Positions 1 to 8,211 are shown, numbered from the stretch's first letter. The stretch: DNA of 64,000 nt from Acinetobacter baumannii (GCF_016508585.1 NZ_JADVOP010000012.1:1-64000), one strand, 5' to 3'. A program made the numbers and translations. The notes: a model not told the origin generated them from the letters alone.

Positions 1-82
1 ATTATAAACTATTAACAGAACTGTCACACTTTCAACTATTTTTATTTATTAATAAACAATATTTCTCAAAAAATTCTGCATA

Positions 83-112
83 AAAAAGCCCATCCTGAGA
101 TGAGCCTTTCAA
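83..112 (-). terminator. Rho-independent terminator of the 36-aa gene
   Basis: Read on the minus strand, an 8-bp stem (GGCTCATC pairing with GATGGGC(T)) is followed by a run of six T. It lies about 10 bp after the stop codon of the small membrane protein gene, which supports that gene being a real transcription unit. Confidence 0.7.
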
Positions 113-122
113 TCAAATTGCA

Positions 123-233
123 TTATTTTAAAACCCACACCCCAGATGGAAGATTCCCAAAGAGATGTACCAACAATGTAAGAACAACAAACATAAATAA
201 GAAAAAAGCGATGTTTATTGATTTATATATCAT
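123..233 (-). CDS. 36-aa single-pass membrane peptide, unrecognised
   Basis: A 36-codon frame starts MIYKSINIAFF and ends SGVWVLK. Residues 7-28 are almost entirely hydrophobic (I, A, F, L, V, T), so one membrane helix is expected, with a basic N-terminus. A strong ribosome binding site (GAGGG, 7 nt before ATG) precedes it, and a terminator follows its stop within about 10 bp. It is too short for ordinary gene callers. I recognise no family and infer no function. The combination of SD, TM segment and terminator is why I call it a gene. Confidence 0.6.
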   Translation of the reverse strand: MIYKSINIAFFLFMFVVLTLLVHLFGNLPSGVWVLK

Positions 234-439
234 GTGATCACCCTCATTTTTTTGTTGTTCTTTTTTTATACACTAATAACATAAAATTTACAAACCTTTT
301 TAGAAAAAGACCTTATATTAAAAAGATTTATATACTTATATCCATTCAAGCTAACAATCAACCATCCACTCGATTTTTCAATTTAATAAATCAATAAACA
401 TCAACATACTTTAACTTACTGTAAATCTCGATAGAACAT

Positions 440-640
440 TCATTTCAATATTTCACCGTGTAACCACTTTAAATAATTTTCTTTGTCATAAAATTGATGA
501 GACTGGTTCACATTCAAGGTAACTTCCTTACCATCGACTAAAATCACATAATTTTTTGCCATCTGTGAACATTCGTCATCCGGTCGTGCAAGAATAAAAA
601 AATGTTGCAGAAACAATATATTACAAAGCATATTATCCAT
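440..640 (-). CDS. Hypothetical small protein, possibly decayed
   Basis: This is an open frame of up to 66 codons on the minus strand. The C-terminal 40 residues, from an internal Met (MAKNYVILVDG), look protein-like: alternating charged and hydrophobic residues ending LKWLHGEILK. The N-terminal part is a poor hydrophobic stretch with no convincing ribosome binding site. The real product may start at the internal Met, or the frame may be the tail of a broken gene. No family is recognised. Confidence 0.3.
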   Translation of the reverse strand: MDNMLCNILFLQHFFILARPDDECSQMAKNYVILVDGKEVTLNVNQSHQFYDKENYLKWLHGEILK

Positions 641-661
641 AATTGATTTGAGGTCATTTAG

Positions 662-763
662 TTACCTGTTTTTCTTTATAAATTTCTGATCAAGCTCTTT
701 TTCAGGAAAGTGCTGACTTAACTTAAACGCTTCATATTTTTCGTCTAATTCATTAATATTCAT
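662..763 (-). CDS. 33-aa charged peptide, doubtful
   Basis: A 33-codon frame (MNINELDEKYEAFK...KKNR) is rich in Glu and Lys and probably helical. It lies just upstream of, and on the same strand as, the frame at 440-640. Its composition looks coding, but the ribosome binding site is weak. It may be the N-terminal piece of the same decayed gene. No function can be inferred. Confidence 0.25.
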   Translation of the reverse strand: MNINELDEKYEAFKLSQHFPEKELDQKFIKKNR

Positions 764-979
764 ATTATTTATCACTAAAATTTTAAGTCTATTTTAAATG
801 AATGTAGTTAAATTCTTCAACATTCACGACAAATGTTTTTATAAATACTTTATATCTATCTGTAATCCGTTCAATCACTATGCAAAATTTACACATCCAA
901 TTCGCTCCATTTCTCTCAACAAAACAAATCATCCATATTACATTCTGTTTAGATTTTTTTTATTGATCTCCGTTTAAAC

Positions 980-1267
980 TCACAAAAATAAAAAATTTAT
1001 TTTTTTTTCTTTATTTATTAGTTTTTTACAGTACTCAATCCCTAAATTGTCTTTTTTATTATGCAGCATTCTCATACATGAACAAAAGTACTCGGATCTA
1101 CCATATGGAATATCGTCTGGGACATCAATTCCATAACATTTCGCATCGATTTCATTTAATTTAGGTGCAACAACCCATTTCCCTGAATAAAAGGGATAAC
1201 CAAAGCCACCGATCACAATTAACAACAGTACAATAATCGGAAAGTTATTTTTAATATATTGAATCAT
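980..1267 (-). CDS. Hypothetical membrane-anchored Cys-containing protein
   Basis: The 95-residue product has an N-terminal hydrophobic segment (about residues 8-26, IIVLLLIVIGGFG) that can act as a membrane anchor or uncleaved signal. A short periplasmic part follows with four Cys (KCYG, FCSCM, EYCKK) and a Lys-rich end. No family is recognised. The ribosome binding site is weak. It stands alone in AT-rich DNA, facing away from the DUF2799 gene. Confidence 0.45.
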   Translation of the reverse strand: MIQYIKNNFPIIVLLLIVIGGFGYPFYSGKWVVAPKLNEIDAKCYGIDVPDDIPYGRSEYFCSCMRMLHNKKDNLGIEYCKKLINKEKKINFLFL

Positions 1268-1434
1268 TTTTAAAAGTCTTTAACGCCTGAAATTCAATTC
1301 TACAAAAAGTTGATTATTCAACCAAATCAATACACATTCATTGTCATTTTTCTCTTTTTATTAGAATATTGACGATATTGTCATGATAAAATATTTTTTA
1401 GAAAGTTGCTCAATCGTAGTTAGGAAATTATTTA

Positions 1435-1986
1435 ATGAAATTTATAGTAGTTTTATCTACTTTTACAGTTTTACTTTCAGGCTGTGCGGCAATGAGTATT
1501 GAGCAATGCAAAACTGCAAATTGGTTTAATGTTGGTGAAAAAGATGGTTCATCTGGTTCCAACCCTCATTTAGATCAATACTACTCTGCTTGCCAAAAAG
1601 CCAATATTATTCCTAATCAGAATTTATATGAAAAAGGCTATCAAAAAGGTTTGAGTGCTTATTGTCAACCTGAAAACATTTTTTATGAAGCTTTGGAAGG
1701 TCGCGGTAATTATCGAATTTGTCCTCTAGAGAAACGTGAATCTCTTCGTAGTTATTATCAAGTCGCAAATCAGTATTTTTCTGCAAATTCAGATTTTAAT
1801 AAATCGCAAAATGATATGAATTATTATCTAGAAAGATTGGAGTATAAAAATCTTTCTGATAAAGATCGGGATAGTTATAAACAGAAATTATACGATCTCC
1901 GTATCAATAGCAGCCAAGTACAATCTCGTTATCAAACAGCTCTGCGTAACTTGGAACGCTTTAAAGCTGAGCATCATCTTGATTAG
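1435..1986 (+). CDS. DUF2799 family lipoprotein
   Basis: The 183-residue protein begins with a short signal peptide ending in a lipobox (LLSGC, Cys at about residue 17), so it should be lipid-anchored. The mature part has the DUF2799 pattern: an early Cys in a KTANWFNVGEKDG-like segment, then a YEKGYQKGLSAYC segment. The C-terminal half is long, helical and rich in Tyr, Gln and Lys. The function of the family is unknown. No operon partner is visible: the gene is flanked by AT-rich gaps. Confidence 0.85.
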   Translation: MKFIVVLSTFTVLLSGCAAMSIEQCKTANWFNVGEKDGSSGSNPHLDQYYSACQKANIIPNQNLYEKGYQKGLSAYCQPENIFYEALEGRGNYRICPLEKRESLRSYYQVANQYFSANSDFNKSQNDMNYYLERLEYKNLSDKDRDSYKQKLYDLRINSSQVQSRYQTALRNLERFKAEHHLD

Positions 1987-2455
1987 ATTGCATTGAATAT
2001 TTTAAGTTTTTGATTATTAACATAATTTTAAAAATTTTTAAACAAAATATGTATTGAATTTTGTTTTGGCGGATAATCTATTCAATCACTTTTCTCAGCT
2101 ATCTCTACGATATTGAGACTATTCAATATACTGCTTGTTTATCACTGACATTTTTAACTTATCTATTGGGTTGTAAACAAAAAAACCTAATGAGATTTAA
2201 ATTGTTTTGCAGTATAAACAAGCCTCACATTTACCTGAAGCTTTCCTTGATTTCTCACTGATTAAAATTTAATTTAAAATATTTAATCCGTCATCTGATA
2301 TTTTTACAACATCATTAAGTTAAATGCTCAATGATTGGTGCTGATCTGGACCCGAACTTTAAATTACCGATTTTATAGGATTTTTCCGTTTTTACTGAAG
2401 CAAATATGATCTTGTTAAACTTGAAAAAATGATGTGATGCACACATAAACTGATG
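1987..2455. other. Gene-poor gap
   Basis: I see no convincing gene in this 470-bp AT-rich stretch. One 66-codon frame at 2061-2261 needs a TTG start without a ribosome binding site. An imperfect inverted repeat with the core GCTTGTTTAT lies at about 2128-2145 and 2208-2224. A segment near 2343 (TGATCTGGACCC) faintly resembles an IS end, but it is too weak to call. Confidence 0.5.
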
Positions 2456-3406
2456 TTATTCTAATTTTTTTCGAGTAAACTGCTGCTCCAATACTGTTTT
2501 ACCCCATTGATCTCCTGCACATTCTTTTACTAATTTGAATCCAAATGATTCATACAATTTACGCGCAGCATCTAGCCCACTAAATGTCCATAATTGAACT
2601 GTAGAAAATGCTTGTTGATCACAGAAATTGATTGCCTCATTTAAAAGCTTTCTTCCTATGCCATAGCCTTGATAATCCTCATCAAGAATAAACCAACGTA
2701 GATGAGCTTCATGATTGTTTAAATCTTCTCCATCTATAGCAACTGAACCAATGATTTGGTCATGGTGTATCGCCAACCAAATCTTATTACAGTCCCTATT
2801 TATACGTTGGGAAAATTCAGCAATCGAGGCAGCAACTTTAGCTTCAAAAAAATGTCCAAAGTTATAATTCTTTGAATAATATGTACCATGCATTTCAGTC
2901 ATCCGCCCGATCATACCTGCACGATATCCTGATACAATTTCAATATTTTGACCTAACTGTAGAGCTTTTTCTTTATGACAAGCCACTAAAGCTTCTGCAT
3001 AAAATTTAAGCCCTTGAGCAATTGTTTTTTGATCAGAAATTAAGATGTGATTTAACGCATCCATCACTTGTTTATCAGCATAATTGTTTATTTTCTTTAC
3101 AGTATCAAGCCCTTGATCAGTTAACTGAAGTGACTTGTATCTTGCATCAGTACCTTTCTGTACTTCTTTTATTTCACCACTTTCATTCAACTTATTGAGC
3201 ATTCGACTAATGCTTGATTTTTCCAATCCTAATAAATGTTTTAACTCGGCCGCTGTTATTTCTTTATGATTTTCTATTTCAAGTAAAGCATGTACAGCAG
3301 AAGCTGAATAAGTCGTTGCTGCCAAGGTTGGATTCATAAACCCTAGTTCTCTCACCATAATTCTTGAGAATTTACGAATAGTCTCTACTGTATCTTGAGC
3401 AATCAT
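2456..3406 (-). CDS. MarR-family regulator fused to GNAT acetyltransferase
   Basis: The 316-residue protein has two domains. Residues about 1-145 form a MarR winged helix-turn-helix (TAAELKHLLGLEKSSISRML recognition region, with the KGTDARYKSLQLT wing). Residues about 155-312 form a GNAT acetyltransferase with the acetyl-CoA loop GYGIGRKLL near residue 250. This architecture is known in proteobacteria: DNA binding controlled by, or coupled to, small-molecule acetylation. The substrate is unknown. A perfect 15-bp palindrome 19 bp before the start codon suggests autorepression. The gene is monocistronic. Confidence 0.93.
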   Translation of the reverse strand: MIAQDTVETIRKFSRIMVRELGFMNPTLAATTYSASAVHALLEIENHKEITAAELKHLLGLEKSSISRMLNKLNESGEIKEVQKGTDARYKSLQLTDQGLDTVKKINNYADKQVMDALNHILISDQKTIAQGLKFYAEALVACHKEKALQLGQNIEIVSGYRAGMIGRMTEMHGTYYSKNYNFGHFFEAKVAASIAEFSQRINRDCNKIWLAIHHDQIIGSVAIDGEDLNNHEAHLRWFILDEDYQGYGIGRKLLNEAINFCDQQAFSTVQLWTFSGLDAARKLYESFGFKLVKECAGDQWGKTVLEQQFTRKKLE

Positions 3407-3425
3407 CTCTCAGCACCGCAACATA

Positions 3426-3440
3426 GTTGTATAATACAAC
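3426..3440. promoter_or_regulatory. Palindromic operator of the MarR-GNAT gene
   Basis: GTTGTAT-A-ATACAAC is a perfect inverted repeat with 7-bp arms. It lies 20-34 bp upstream of the regulator's start codon and overlaps a TATTAT-like -10 element. Size, symmetry and position fit a MarR dimer site, so autorepression is the likely mode. That role is inferred. Confidence 0.65.
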
Positions 3441-3987
3441 CATATTAAGCAATCATAAGTCAAGATAAATTAAAATCATAATTTTCAATAGATTAAATTA
3501 TTAAAATCATTTAATCTACAATACCTACAAGATGGAACAATGTAAAAATTAGCTTTAATTTACACGATGTCGAACTATTTCTATGCAGTCAAGATAATCC
3601 AATAATTTCCCTTGAATCATTCAACACGCGTATATTGATTTGCACTCTGCTTATTCAATAAGACCATGTTGAGTGAAAGCTTTAACAAGAAAACCATAAT
3701 GCCTCGAATAGAGTACTTATGAACATAAGCTTTAAAGCGATTCCTAAAAATAATACCGCGCTATTCATTTAAGACGTTTTTCAGGGCTTAGCAGAGGTGT
3801 ATGAAGATTAAGTTTGCAATGCTGCCATTGTGTTTTTAAGGTTGAAATCTCGTGGTGTCGTTGAATGTCTCACTCGATCCAACCATGTTCTTAGGCAAAT
3901 GAAAATATAGAGAAAAAAATTTGATGGGTAAGGTTTAGATTATCTCCCCTACCAAACACATCCATTTTCAGCCATATATTTTAACTA
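3441..3987. other. Gene-poor gap, possible decayed coding DNA
   Basis: About 550 bp hold no intact gene. The section near 3790-3920 reads on the plus strand as short protein-like pieces broken by stops (for example FQGLAEVYED, then KSRGVVECLTRSNH). This suggests an eroded gene that I cannot identify. Confidence 0.4.
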
Positions 3988-4566
3988 TTAGGGCAGATTT
4001 AATCTCCGGCAATCTTGATAAATAATCTTACATTGAGATTCTGGAAAACCATCAGCACGACATGCATCTACAACTTTCTTGCGTCCCAAAGCTTTTCTGC
4101 TTCCAGGAACGAGTACTGGAATAACATCTTTCACTTCGCCAGCTGTTGTACGTGCTCGATAGAGTCTATTGGTTCCTTCAGCCTGTCCAATTGTTGCACA
4201 ATGATTGTCATCATATGTGAACCAAATCTGACAGCCTGTGCCTCCTTTTTTTTCACAATCTTGTAAGGCTTTCTCTTCTAATTTTCCTCGGAAAATTTTT
4301 GCAGTTGCAACACCAATTACTCCATTTGTTCCTGCTGCAACATAACCTTCTGTCGTTGGTGAGCGATAGCTGGGCTCAGCATACCCTCCTCCGCCACCAT
4401 AATTTGGAATCGGCGCACAGCCTTGTACACCCTGACCACCCACTGGATAATAGCCTGGAGGACAGTTACCTTCAGCCTTAGCAAGGCTAGAAACAATTGA
4501 AAGTACTGAAAGACAAATGAAAAGTATAAAAAAATGTATGATCTGCTGCCTGTTATATTTAACCAT
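3988..4566 (-). CDS. Secreted DUF4189 domain protein
   Basis: The product of about 192 residues starts with a signal peptide ending near SSLAKAEG. A Gly/Pro/Tyr-rich linker follows (including a run of Gly), then a DUF4189 domain (GVIGVATAKIFRG, KALQDCEKKGGTGCQIW). The cysteines in that domain probably form disulfides in the periplasm. The start at 4566 is preferred over 4581 because GGATGA lies 7 nt before it and the signal peptide then has a normal length. Function of the family is unknown. The gene is monocistronic. Confidence 0.8.
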   Translation of the reverse strand: MVKYNRQQIIHFFILFICLSVLSIVSSLAKAEGNCPPGYYPVGGQGVQGCAPIPNYGGGGGYAEPSYRSPTTEGYVAAGTNGVIGVATAKIFRGKLEEKALQDCEKKGGTGCQIWFTYDDNHCATIGQAEGTNRLYRARTTAGEVKDVIPVLVPGSRKALGRKKVVDACRADGFPESQCKIIYQDCRRLNLP

Positions 4567-4581
4567 GATGGGTTCATCCAT

Positions 4582-4917
4582 GTTCGTGAACTATTTTGTG
4601 AAAGATCTATCATTTATATGATGATATTTTAATCAGTTTGAATCTTAAGATAATTCATTGCGAAACTCAAATTTTGAGTCAATATTCATAATATTTGATC
4701 TTAAGGTAGATATTTAAGATAATTTTACTCGTCCAAATTAGTACATTTATCTTTCAAGATCTTTTATATAAAAACCAAACTAAACAATACTCAATAAATA
4801 AAACCAAGTTGCTGTTTTAAGGAATAGAAACTGCTTACTAATATTCTGAGAAAGTACTTCGATCAATTTTATGATATAAGGCATGTTCATTTATCTTTTT
4901 TCTCTTTGAGATTTTAT
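4582..4917. other. Intergenic region between divergent genes
   Basis: These 336 bp separate the DUF4189 gene from the small membrane protein gene. The stretch is AT-rich and probably carries both promoters. I see no gene, hairpin or RNA. Confidence 0.5.
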
Positions 4918-5106
4918 ATGAAAAATACGCCCTCATCTGATGACCTAGAATCAACGACATTAGCTTGGAAATTCATTGCTATTGTTGGTATTTTAACTTT
5001 TATCTTTTTTACCTTCCTGTATTTGGCAATGTCTAGCGAACCAGACTATATGCCAAGCCATAAGCAGAAACAAACCACAGTGCAGCATAAAACTGGTTCA
5101 TCATAA
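4918..5106 (+). CDS. 62-aa single-pass membrane protein, unrecognised
   Basis: The frame MKNTPSSDDLES... has one clear membrane helix at about residues 17-41 (WKFIAIVGILTFIFFTFLYLA), between an acidic N-terminus and a polar basic tail. A TTG start 12 bp upstream is possible, but the ATG gives a normal N-terminus. The ribosome binding site is weak (TTTGAG). No family is recognised. It stands alone, upstream of the IS remnant. Confidence 0.5.
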   Translation: MKNTPSSDDLESTTLAWKFIAIVGILTFIFFTFLYLAMSSEPDYMPSHKQKQTTVQHKTGSS

Positions 5107-5200
5107 TCTCTTGGATAATCAACTCAAAACTTTTTCAAGTGAAGTATAGGGTATTCAATTTTTTATTGTTCATGCTTAGCCTGAATAATAAAACTACTCA

Positions 5201-5256
5201 TGGACTGTACCCCGAAAATTAGACACTTTTAGGCTAATTTGAAGGGTACTTTTATG
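5201..5256 (+). mobile_element. IS3-family left-end remnant
   Basis: The sequence beginning TGGACTGTACCCCGAAAATT resembles the terminal inverted repeat of IS150-group IS3 elements. It is followed, as in such elements, by a ribosome binding site (GAAGGGTA) and an ATG at 5254. The frame stops after five codons, so only the end of an element survives. No matching right end is visible nearby. The IS name cannot be given without a search. Confidence 0.5.
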
Positions 5257-5267
5257 ATCAATTATTC

Positions 5268-5495
5268 TTAAAAATAATGCTGAAATGTCGTATTAACATT
5301 GGTTGTTATCCAAACTGCTTCATCATCATGGGTCTCTGCTTGTAATAGTTTCGTTGTGATCAAAGCAAAATCACCATCAAAAAATAAATACGGACAACGA
5401 AAAGAACTCTCTTTTATTCCCTATATGACATGATTGACAATGTTTTTTTCAGTCATTGTGGGTTTATTACACGATTTACAAAAATTTTGACTCAT
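5268..5495 (-). pseudogene. Broken gene for a small Cys-motif protein
   Basis: On the minus strand the ATG at 5495 opens MSQNFCKSCNKP with a CxxC pair. The reading frame then shifts by one base and also meets an in-frame TAG. Coding-like sequence continues through FRCPYLFFDGDFALITTK and ends at a stop at 5268, beside the IS remnant. Joined, the pieces give one plausible protein of about 75 residues, so this is a decayed gene. Its family is unknown. It follows the fragment at 5476-5686 in the same direction. Confidence 0.45.
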
Positions 5496-5686
5496 CCCCC
5501 GACCACAATCCGGCTAGACAAATCTCTTTTAACATTGAATAACCCATACTTTTGTAGGCACATTTGCCAAGTTTCGAAGATAAATCACCAGCCTGTTCGC
5601 CATCATTAAATTTTTTAATCCTCTGCATTCTTTTTAGCTTGTTCAGAGCTGATTTCAATTACTAAACGGCTTGTTTGTTCTCTCAT
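5476..5686 (-). pseudogene. Phage tail-gene N-terminal remnant
   Basis: The ATG at 5686, after a good ribosome binding site (GGTGGGAAAGTG), opens MREQTSRLVIEISSEQAKK. This resembles the conserved beginning of phage tape-measure or tail-tip proteins (SRLVIEI...). The frame stops at 5615. Coding-like sequence continues in another frame (KKFNDGEQAGDLSSKLGK...) to 5476. This looks like a fragment of a siphophage tail gene with a frameshift, the rest being lost. The identification rests on the N-terminal motif only. Confidence 0.4.
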
Positions 5687-5703
5687 TTCACTTTCCCACC
5701 AAT

Positions 5704-5733
5704 AAAAAAAGCCCGCATAAAAGGCGGGCTTTT
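5704..5733 (-). terminator. Terminator of the DUF4882 gene
   Basis: The stem GCCCGCC/GGCGGGC has an AT loop and a run of seven T on the minus strand. It lies about 40 bp after the stop of the gene at 5774-6586. Confidence 0.85.
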
Positions 5734-5773
5734 GATGTAAAAAAACCGAAGGCGGTTAAATGAATTTCAACTT

Positions 5774-6586
5774 TTAAATAGTATTCCCACAGATGTCTTT
5801 GGTACCTGTTGGATAGGTTTGGGTCATTTTTGTGGAATCTGTGATTAATTTAAAAGTTATAGGCTTGCCAATAAATTTCGAATTAGCATTTGGAGCAGAT
5901 TGCGACTCTGCAAAAAATCCAATTTTAGTTATTGGGTTATTAGCAGTTACGTTCATATACCCATAATTCACACCGTTAACAATAAAACCAAGTTGTTTTG
6001 ATTGTTGATTAATATAAACACCAAATCTTACTTTTCCATTTGAGGGAACTTGAATTGAGAAACTTCTTGGATCAATATCTTTAAATCCTGGTTGCCCATT
6101 TGTAGTCTGGTAACTCCCCCCAACAATTACAAGTTGGTTCCCATTTGCTGATGGTGGGGAATTATTTACTAAAGCTTGAGCTAACTGAATACCTAATTCC
6201 ATTCCAGATGCAGAACTTCCAACAACTACAAATCCCATTTGTTGTATTTCTTGGGTTGATCCAGTTAATAAGTTTTGAAGCTGAGAAGTGTCAATTTCCG
6301 CCTCGAAGGCAATAGTTCCATTATTCACTACATTCTTATCTGGAATCCCATTCAATGTAGCAGCAGAAGCTAATACTTGATCTATAGTAGGATTACCCAT
6401 TAATTTTATTACTGATATTCCTTCTTGAGTTGATGTATTGATAGTTGTCATCAACTCTTTTTTTCTAGAATGTGAAGAGTTATAAGTATCAATTTGTGCC
6501 TGTGTGACATTGAAGTCGTATGTGCAAGCACTCCATCCACTCGCACTCATTAACCCTGTCAGCAAAGCTATTGTTAATTTTTTCAT
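5774..6586 (-). CDS. Secreted DUF4882 family protein
   Basis: The 270-residue protein has a classical signal peptide (MKKLTIALLTGLMSASGWSA, cleaved before CTYDF). The mature part is beta-rich with many Asn, Ser, Thr and Gly and one Cys near each end (CTYDF, DICGN) that may pair. The layout matches DUF4882, a family I associate with Acinetobacter, of unknown role. Segments such as GKVRFGVYINQQSKQLGF look like a lectin- or concanavalin-like jellyroll, but that is speculation. AAGGAAA lies before the ATG, and the gene ends at a strong terminator. Confidence 0.75.
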   Translation of the reverse strand: MKKLTIALLTGLMSASGWSACTYDFNVTQAQIDTYNSSHSRKKELMTTINTSTQEGISVIKLMGNPTIDQVLASAATLNGIPDKNVVNNGTIAFEAEIDTSQLQNLLTGSTQEIQQMGFVVVGSSASGMELGIQLAQALVNNSPPSANGNQLVIVGGSYQTTNGQPGFKDIDPRSFSIQVPSNGKVRFGVYINQQSKQLGFIVNGVNYGYMNVTANNPITKIGFFAESQSAPNANSKFIGKPITFKLITDSTKMTQTYPTGTKDICGNTI

Positions 6587-7113
6587 TCTAATTTCCTTAT
6601 AATTGTGAAGATAAAATATAGAACAAAAAATATTCGATAGGTAGAAAATCCGATAAAGTTATTTACTGACCAATCTTAGGTCGGTTTATTGAGTAACTTA
6701 TAATTTTTCTATTGCTTTTAATATTGGGGGCTTCATGCCAAGTAGCTACCTAAGCAATAGTTAATAAAATGATGTAGGTTCATCGTCTTAAAGAAGGCTT
6801 TACTTTCTGATAATTTTTTATCACTTTATCAACCTGAATAATGAGGTTAAAAGTCATATATTCTGATCTTCAAGTATACATTGTAGGTTCGAAACAAAAC
6901 TCAAGAGCTGTTAAATCTCGTTTTTTGTTGGGAGCTTTATAAAACCATATGTATTATAGTTCTCTATTATACGTGTAACTCTATTTTAAGCTCACTTCGT
7001 CATGCTCATCTCTTTCAAAAAAAGATTGTCTAAAGCAAAAATACATGCATTGTAAATCTATCTTGGCATCAGGTTTCAGTCTGTGAGACTTACAACGAGT
7101 TTAGCCATTTTTT
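6587..7113. other. Gene-poor gap
   Basis: I see no gene in this AT-rich stretch. A small inverted repeat (GACC-N7-GGTC, about 6668-6682) lies roughly 85 bp upstream of the DUF4882 start and could be a regulator site. The rest shows neither codon structure nor RNA-like hairpins that I can support. Confidence 0.5.
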
Positions 7114-7184
7114 ACGGTACATTTTTATTGGATTTTGCGGTATACCGTATAAAGTACCGTTAAAAACTTGAGAAATGGCGGTAC
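7114..7184. repeat. Iterated CGGTAC-type sites
   Basis: Four related sites crowd into 71 bp: ACGGTAC at 7114, GCGGTATACCGTA at 7137 (containing a perfect 10-bp palindrome), GTACCGT at 7154, and GCGGTAC at 7178. Repeats like these are typical of arm-type integrase sites or of initiator binding sites near the end of an integrated element. They lie about 90 bp outside the left end of the P2-like remnant and differ from that element's own TTGTAACGCA repeats. Confidence 0.45.
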
Positions 7185-7273
7185 ATCATGCGACAAACTG
7201 CGACAATGAATTCTACGAATGCTTTTAATATAAAGGGTTTTGAGACAAATTGGAACAAGGAGGAACAGCAAGA

Positions 7274-7287
7274 TGGTACGCCCAGCG
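7274..7287. repeat. attL: copy of the tRNA-Arg 3' end
   Basis: TGGTACGCCCAGCG here is identical to 15729-15742, where it forms the CCA end, acceptor strand and start of the T-stem of tRNA-Arg. The identity ends abruptly on both sides. It marks the distal end of the integrated element. Confidence 0.85.
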
Positions 7288-7347
7288 CTCTTCTAAATAA
7301 ACACCCAATATACTGATAAATATAAACTAATTTATTTATAAAAATAT

Positions 7348-7370
7348 TTGTAACGCAACCTGTAACGCAA
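7348..7370 (+). repeat. Integrase arm-type sites, left end
   Basis: TTGTAACGCA (7348) and CTGTAACGCA (7361) lie in tandem, 13 bp apart, 60 bp inside attL. The 17-bp string TTGTAACGCAACCTGTA recurs at 15594-15610, inside the other end. This is the arrangement expected of arm sites for the element's integrase. Confidence 0.6.
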
Positions 7371-7484
7371 TGATTAAAATCACTCTATTTTTTATTATGT
7401 TGCTTAAAGAATTTTACCATCTTTATAAAAGTCACTAAAGCAAAAACTAAGCTTCAATTCAAGCAAAAATAAGAAACACATAAT

Positions 7485-7666
7485 TTAATTAACTGGCCAT
7501 GCTTCACTCAATCTTTCTGCATCAACTGCGTGTCCATCAGCTGCTTTTGCCACTGTTCGATATTCAGTGATGCAGTTTTTGAGTATGTCACTGTTGACAA
7601 AGACATGATCCCTAAATTCGTATAAATGTTTGTTGCAATGTCATGATTATCAAATAAACCAAACAT
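7485..7666 (-). pseudogene. Frameshifted small prophage gene
   Basis: An ATG at 7666, with a strong ribosome binding site (AAGGTGAGAA), opens MFGLFDNHDIATNIY. One base is missing near 7620. In the next frame the sequence continues EFRDHVFVNSDILKNC to a C-terminus VDAERLSEAWPVN and a stop at 7485. Repaired, it encodes about 60 residues, probably helical. The family is not recognised. It is the leftmost gene of the prophage remnant. Confidence 0.45.
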
Positions 7667-7782
7667 TTCTCACCTTGATGGGTTATTTATACCTGATTTC
7701 AGGTATATACAGAACATTTAATTGTGCCTATATTTTATACCGATAGTTAAAATCTATCCTAATTAGTTAAAAGGAATATATT

Positions 7783-8046
7783 ATGGGTATTAAGGTTACA
7801 AATAATACAAATGAACCAATCTCTGCTTGTGTTAACAAATGGGGAAATGATGGTGATACAAGTTATTTCTCAATTGCGCCTGGTAATAGTGAGGAGTGGG
7901 ATAGATCAGCAGAAAAGCCTTTTATTATGTTGATACAGAAAAGTGGGAATGTTACTGCATACTGTGTATCTAGTAAAAGTCAAGTCATTGTTTCTACAAA
8001 TGGTATTACAGATCAAGGTATTGAAAAAAATCCTATTCGCCCTTAA
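7783..8046 (+). CDS. 87-aa orphan protein, prophage cargo candidate
   Basis: The frame MGIKVTNNTNEPISACVNKWG... has a good ribosome binding site (AAAAGGAATATATT before ATG). There is no signal peptide or membrane segment. The sequence alternates short polar and hydrophobic stretches with many Asn, Ser and Thr, suggesting a small beta-sandwich; two Cys lie near residues 17 and 66. I recognise no family. It points the opposite way to the tail genes and lies near attL, a usual place for accessory (moron) genes. Confidence 0.65.
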   Translation: MGIKVTNNTNEPISACVNKWGNDGDTSYFSIAPGNSEEWDRSAEKPFIMLIQKSGNVTAYCVSSKSQVIVSTNGITDQGIEKNPIRP

Positions 8047-8211
8047 GTATAAATAAATTCAATGAGTGGTAAATTCAATGAGTTTTACCACTCTATCTAA
8101 AATTCAATTTTATCTAAATAATACGCAAGTTTTATATTTTACAGCAAAATTGTCACTACACTCATTGTATTTTGTGACAGTATCAATGATCCATAGAGTG
8201 ATTTCTTTACC

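Noticed and set aside
2061..2261. 66-codon plus-strand frame
   Set aside because: It needs a TTG start without a ribosome binding site, lies in AT-rich DNA and its composition does not look coding.
2343..2400. Possible IS end (TGATCTGGACCC...)
   Set aside because: No partner repeat, target duplication or transposase sequence was found, and the match is too short.
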